Assembly (NCBI GenBank): GCA_049999725.1
Contig: JBNGIS010005813.1
Coordinates: forward strand, 1-22,636
Length of the DNA: 22,636 nucleotides
Reading direction: 5' to 3'
DNA from: Haplomitrium mnioides
Taxonomy: Eukaryota > Marchantiophyta > Haplomitriopsida > Calobryales
Shown: positions 19,890-22,636 of the stretch, piece by piece
Layout of the letters: the number at the start of each line of letters is the position of its first letter
Position numbering within the stretch: position 1 is the first letter of the stretch
Notes under the pieces: generated by a model
What the model saw: only the letters and a program-made list of their open reading frames with translations
Databases searched by the model: none
Told to the model about the DNA's origin: nothing
Position numbers and translations under genes: made by a program

Positions 19890-20520
19890 AGTGTACTCTC
19901 CACGTAGGGTGGCTGATCGGAACCAAGTTAACATGGTATCCACTTAGTGAGGCTAATCAGAACCCGTTTACCTAGGGCTTCTCCATTTTCCGCTAAGTCC
20001 CGCGGACTCTCTGGGAATGCCACCTGTCCCGGAATCCGTGAAGCGCGGTGGGACTACCACGTTTCCGTAGCTCCCCACGGAGTCCCTGAGTCTAACTATG
20101 ATTCGTCGTTGTTTCGCCCTTCTCGCTTTTGCCTTAAAGAATCCTCCATGTCGCCGTAATAGTGACAAGTTTTTGCTTTGTTAGTTGCCGCTTCGCCCTT
20201 CCCGCTTAGCCTTTGAGGAACCCTCCATGCGGCCGGAATAGTGACAAGTTACCTCTTCGTCTTTGCTTATCCCTGTTTCGCCATCACTTCGGACTCGTCG
20301 GACCTTCCTTCACGGATCCTTGGTAAGTGAGGAACCCACATAGGAAGGCTGATCGGATCCCCATTAACTGGGGATCCTCATGTAGGGAGGCGAGATCCCG
20401 TCGAACCCTTCGGACCCGCAAGAGCTGCTACGTCGTCCGTCGGATTCCTCGGAGTGCGGTGGGCTGCCACGTTTCCGCAACGCTCTACGGAATCCTCGAG
20501 ACTACGGCCGTCGGTTAACT
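19890..20520 (+). repeat. Two diverged ~200-bp copies, offset 412-436 bp
   Basis: CTGATCGG at 19913 and 20349 and GCGGTGGGCT/ACTACCACGTTTCC at 20044 and 20456 mark a segment present twice (about 19890-20095 and 20315-20520) with internal indels. Between the copies lies a further tandem pair of 79-bp units: TTCGCCCTTC.CGC to GTGACAAGTT, with GTGACAAGTT at 20162 and 20241. Confidence 0.7.
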
Positions 20521-21092
20521 TCCCAAGGGTCGTTCTTCCTTAGTTCTGCCTCATTCTCTTCGATTCAAGTTGCACTACGATCACCTCGAGCTCTTCTCTC
20601 TTTCAAGATGTTGCAAACCATGAATGGTCACGAATTGAGGATGCAATGGTCCAAACTGTTGGCTCCTCCGTTCTGCATCCCGACTTTCACCCCCTCACCT
20701 TCATCTCCCATACTCCTCCCGTGGATTCCTCCTCGATTGTGGTTGGCTCCTTTCTTTTGATCTCCCTCTCACATCGGCTTGAGTCTTCTTGCTCCCCCTT
20801 GTCAGCCCTGCCTCTGTCCCGTTGCTGCAAGTTCCTTTGATCCTTCTGCTAGCCCTCTCGCCTGACTTCTGTGGATTCCACAGGGCTCCCCCTTGCATTG
20901 CATGATCCAGGACATCCTTTGGGGAAAGCAGAAAAGAAAGGAAGAGAAGGAAGAGAAGATAGAGAGAGAAGAACAGTGCAGGATGAAATAACAACACTAA
21001 AACGATAAAGTAGAATAAAACACCATAGGCTAACCCAAACTGAAAGCATCAACCAGACTTGGAAGCTCATAATTCACAAAAATTGAAAAAGC
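20521..21092. other. Right part of GC-rich insert and purine tract
   Basis: No gene seen. T/C-rich sequence to about 20880 holds the dyad CTGTGGATTCCACAG (20869-20883). It then switches to a G/A tract at 20929-20973 with a single T, which resembles a polypurine tract. Composition returns to AT-rich at about 20980, so the right edge of the insert is near here. Confidence 0.4.
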
Positions 21093-21671
21093 TCAAACAC
21101 ACCCGGTTGACAACTCCTCCAAAAGAATTCGATTTGTTTTAGATGTCCCAATCTCTTTGTGATGTGCAACTTGAAACGAAATCACTTGTTGTTTGAGTGG
21201 TGCTATCGGGGAGAGTGGCTCATCTCCAAAATTAAAACTGTCCAGAGATTGTATGCTCTTTGTGTTTTGAACAGACATACTTTGATCATGAATATCAAGG
21301 TCTCCCTCAGATGTGGACAAAGAAAGGTCTACAATCGTCTAAAATCTCTTTGTTGAACCTTTTTTTTGAGACAATTTGGAATACTCAGAAGAAAGATTCA
21401 ACTTTGATCGCTTGATGGGCAACAAAGATCTTTTGCTAGATGAAGATTGTTTCTTGAATTCTCTGCAAGCACTGAGTTCCCTCTTTGATCCTTTATGCGC
21501 AAAATGTTGAGTCGTTAATCCTATGCGTGCATTTGATTCACTCCTTGACCCTATGCGCGCATAGGGTTGAGTCCCTGATCTTATGCGCGCATGGAGTTCA
21601 CCTTCTTGATCTTTCTGAGCAAAGCTATCTAATTCAACAAAAGTCATCTTTTCCCCTAATATACTCGCCAT
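21093..21671 (-). pseudogene. Candidate first exon with 10-residue repeats
   Basis: The ATG at 21671-21669 (MASILGEKMTF) opens a frame that runs to TGA near 21093 with a single internal TAG at 21341-21339. Residues about 15-74 are six 10-residue units in phase with the 30-bp DNA repeat: FAQKDQEGEL, HARIRSGTQP, YARIGSRSES, NARIGLTTQH, FAHKGSKREL, SACREFKKQS. A Ser/Lys-rich basic stretch and an acidic, Ser-rich part (STSEGDLDIHDQ) follow. It looks disordered and could bind nucleic acid, but I recognise no domain. I place it as the N-terminus of the - strand DUF7869-type gene because strand, composition and the shared palindrome agree; no codon-level proof of the splice exists. GTG at 21674 is less likely as start. 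Confidence 0.4.
21461..21610 (-). repeat. 30-bp minisatellite, five to six units
   Basis: Units start at 21461, 21491, 21521, 21551 and 21581 at exactly 30-bp spacing, with a worn sixth at 21611. The unit is (C/T)TATGCGCGCAT.GGGTTGA.TCCCTGATC. The unit at 21551 makes a perfect 20-bp palindrome with its left neighbour, ACCCTATGCGCGCATAGGGT (21548-21567). The period is in phase with the - strand reading frame, giving a 10-residue protein repeat. Confidence 0.9.
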
Positions 21672-22098
21672 CACATTTGACGCTTTTAGTACTCCATTGC
21701 TTAACTCCTAAAAATTGATATTTGAACAATTCTCAAACTGTTTGTCAAAAGTGACACTCTTCTGAGAAGATGAATCTTGAAATTCTAACCTCTTTTTTGC
21801 CTTTTAAAACTCTAGCCATTGAAAAATAGTGACTAAAAATCAGTTAATTCAAGGAACTATTTTGACAAATATTATAAACCTCTTACAACACTCTAAAAAA
21901 ATGCAGTTTTGTCGTTTCTTTTGCAAAACGACAAAATATGGAACTTTTTGTGAAGAAAATGAAAAAAAAGAATTTGGAAAGATGAAAATGAGCAATGCTT
22001 TATATACAAAATTTTTTTTTCTTACACCATGCAAACCTACATGTCAAGAGCTTTGTGAATCAATTTTTGGTGGGAAAAAGTGTTTTTTGAAATTTGGC

Positions 22099-22106
22099 TA
22101 TAAAAG
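22099..22106 (+). promoter_or_regulatory. TATA box of a + strand gene
   Basis: TATAAAAG lies 183 bp before the ATG at 22282, which would leave a 5' leader of about 150 bases. There is no other support, so this is a reasonable but unproven promoter. Confidence 0.35.
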
Positions 22107-22281
22107 GAGCACTAGTGGAAAGTTTCTTTCCATTATCGCGAGTTCAATTTTTGGTTTTCATTTTTTGATTATTGCTATTTTTATATTTACTCAGATTTTT
22201 TCCGTTTCCAATGTTTAGTGATTTCTGAACTTAGTTCAGTACATTTTTCAGCTCCAAAAGACATTTTTTTCTATCTAGAGA

Positions 22282-22636
22282 ATGGCCTCTCAAGGAATTG
22301 TTTCCCGCCCCCTAAACCAAAGCCATATAGGCATTCGGATGTTATAAAGGCTCTAGAGCTTGCAAGACTTGAGTGGAAATGGCTTGCAAATTACTGCTCT
22401 ATGAAAGATCCTGATCAACATCTTTACCTCTTTGCTGGTGAAGTTGAAAAATTCAATTTGGGCCTACTGGTCCAAATTACAATGATCTAGGAGGGGAAAA
22501 AAGCAAACATTGGGCTGCTTGTGCAGGCCAAAGACTCAATTATGCTTTATTTCGCAAGTCTTAAGCGATTTGATTTTTCGGAGTACAAGGAGAGAGATAT
22601 TTTTGCTGCGCATCTTCAAGCATCAAGAGAAGATGG
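22282..22636 (+). pseudogene. Start of an unrecognised gene, runs off the window
   Basis: The ATG at 22282 begins MASQGIVSRP in one frame. At the C-rich run (about 22308-22314) the coding signal moves to the frame already open from 22218, reading KPKPYRHSDVIKALELARLE and MKDPDQHLYLFAGEVEKF. A TAG at 22488-22490 interrupts it, and the same frame then stays open to the window end (KANIGLLVQAKDSIMLYFAS, FDFSEYKERDIFAAHL). The charged, helix-like pattern and amino-acid use look like real protein, but I do not recognise the family. If the frame break and the TAG are real, it is a pseudogene; a sequencing error or an intron is also possible. It is divergent from the candidate exon at 21093-21671. 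Confidence 0.35.

Noticed and set aside
19451-19975. Longest open frame in the GC-rich block (174 codons, + strand)
   Set aside because: It runs across the 49-bp tandem array whose period is not a multiple of three, has no recognisable motif, and overlapping frames are open on the same strand; composition explains it.
21829-22218. 129-codon + strand frame with a hydrophobic C-terminal stretch
   Set aside because: AT-rich with Lys/Phe/Ile bias; it spans the TATA box at 22099, which more plausibly serves the ATG at 22282.

Overview
The window looks like repeat-rich DNA from a large plant nuclear genome; a gymnosperm, fern, lycophyte or bryophyte is possible, but the sequence alone does not decide. 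The reasons are decayed Ty3/gypsy retrotransposons full of stop codons, a plant-type initiator-tRNA primer-binding site, intron-split reading frames, and no bacterial-style dense coding. Almost every coding signal is broken, so most genes are annotated as pseudogenes.

Region 1 (1-12105) holds two unrelated Ty3/gypsy relics on the + strand. Element A (168-3473) keeps the end of protease, reverse transcriptase, RNase H and integrase. Element B (LTR end, TATA box, primer-binding site at 8107, gag, protease, RT, RNase H, integrase) runs to about 11940. Between them lie about 4.5 kb of purine-rich non-coding DNA with an imperfect 51-bp tandem array. The whole region is bounded by a ~165-bp inverted repeat (1-165 against 11942-12105). 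Both relics are cut at its inner edges, which suggests a 12.1-kb composite unit.

Region 2 (12.1-21.7 kb) is AT-rich at its flanks and carries, on the - strand, a broken multi-exon gene that I assign to the DUF7869-type family. Its catalytic-looking motifs (IDGMD, LDN, GHTH..ID) and its C-terminal PFW.KV domain lie in 13570-15325. Upstream exons are at 15986-16311 and 16462-16967. A candidate N-terminal exon with a 10-residue repeat is at 21093-21671. The same palindromic core, ATGCGCGCAT, recurs in or beside a 52-bp tandem repeat at the 3' side (12.8-13.1 kb), in an intron (15.6 kb) and in the 30-bp coding minisatellite at the 5' side (21.5 kb). This could be a previously undescribed mobile system with its own binding sites.

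Region 3 (about 16.97-21.05 kb) is a GC- and CpG-rich, pyrimidine-rich block between the candidate first exon and the rest of that gene. It is built of nested tandem repeats (49 bp, 79 bp, about 94-117 bp) and a ~420-bp duplication, with several CCACGT motifs. I see no convincing gene in it. Region 4 (22.1-22.64 kb) has a TATA box and the start of an unrecognised + strand gene that runs off the window.
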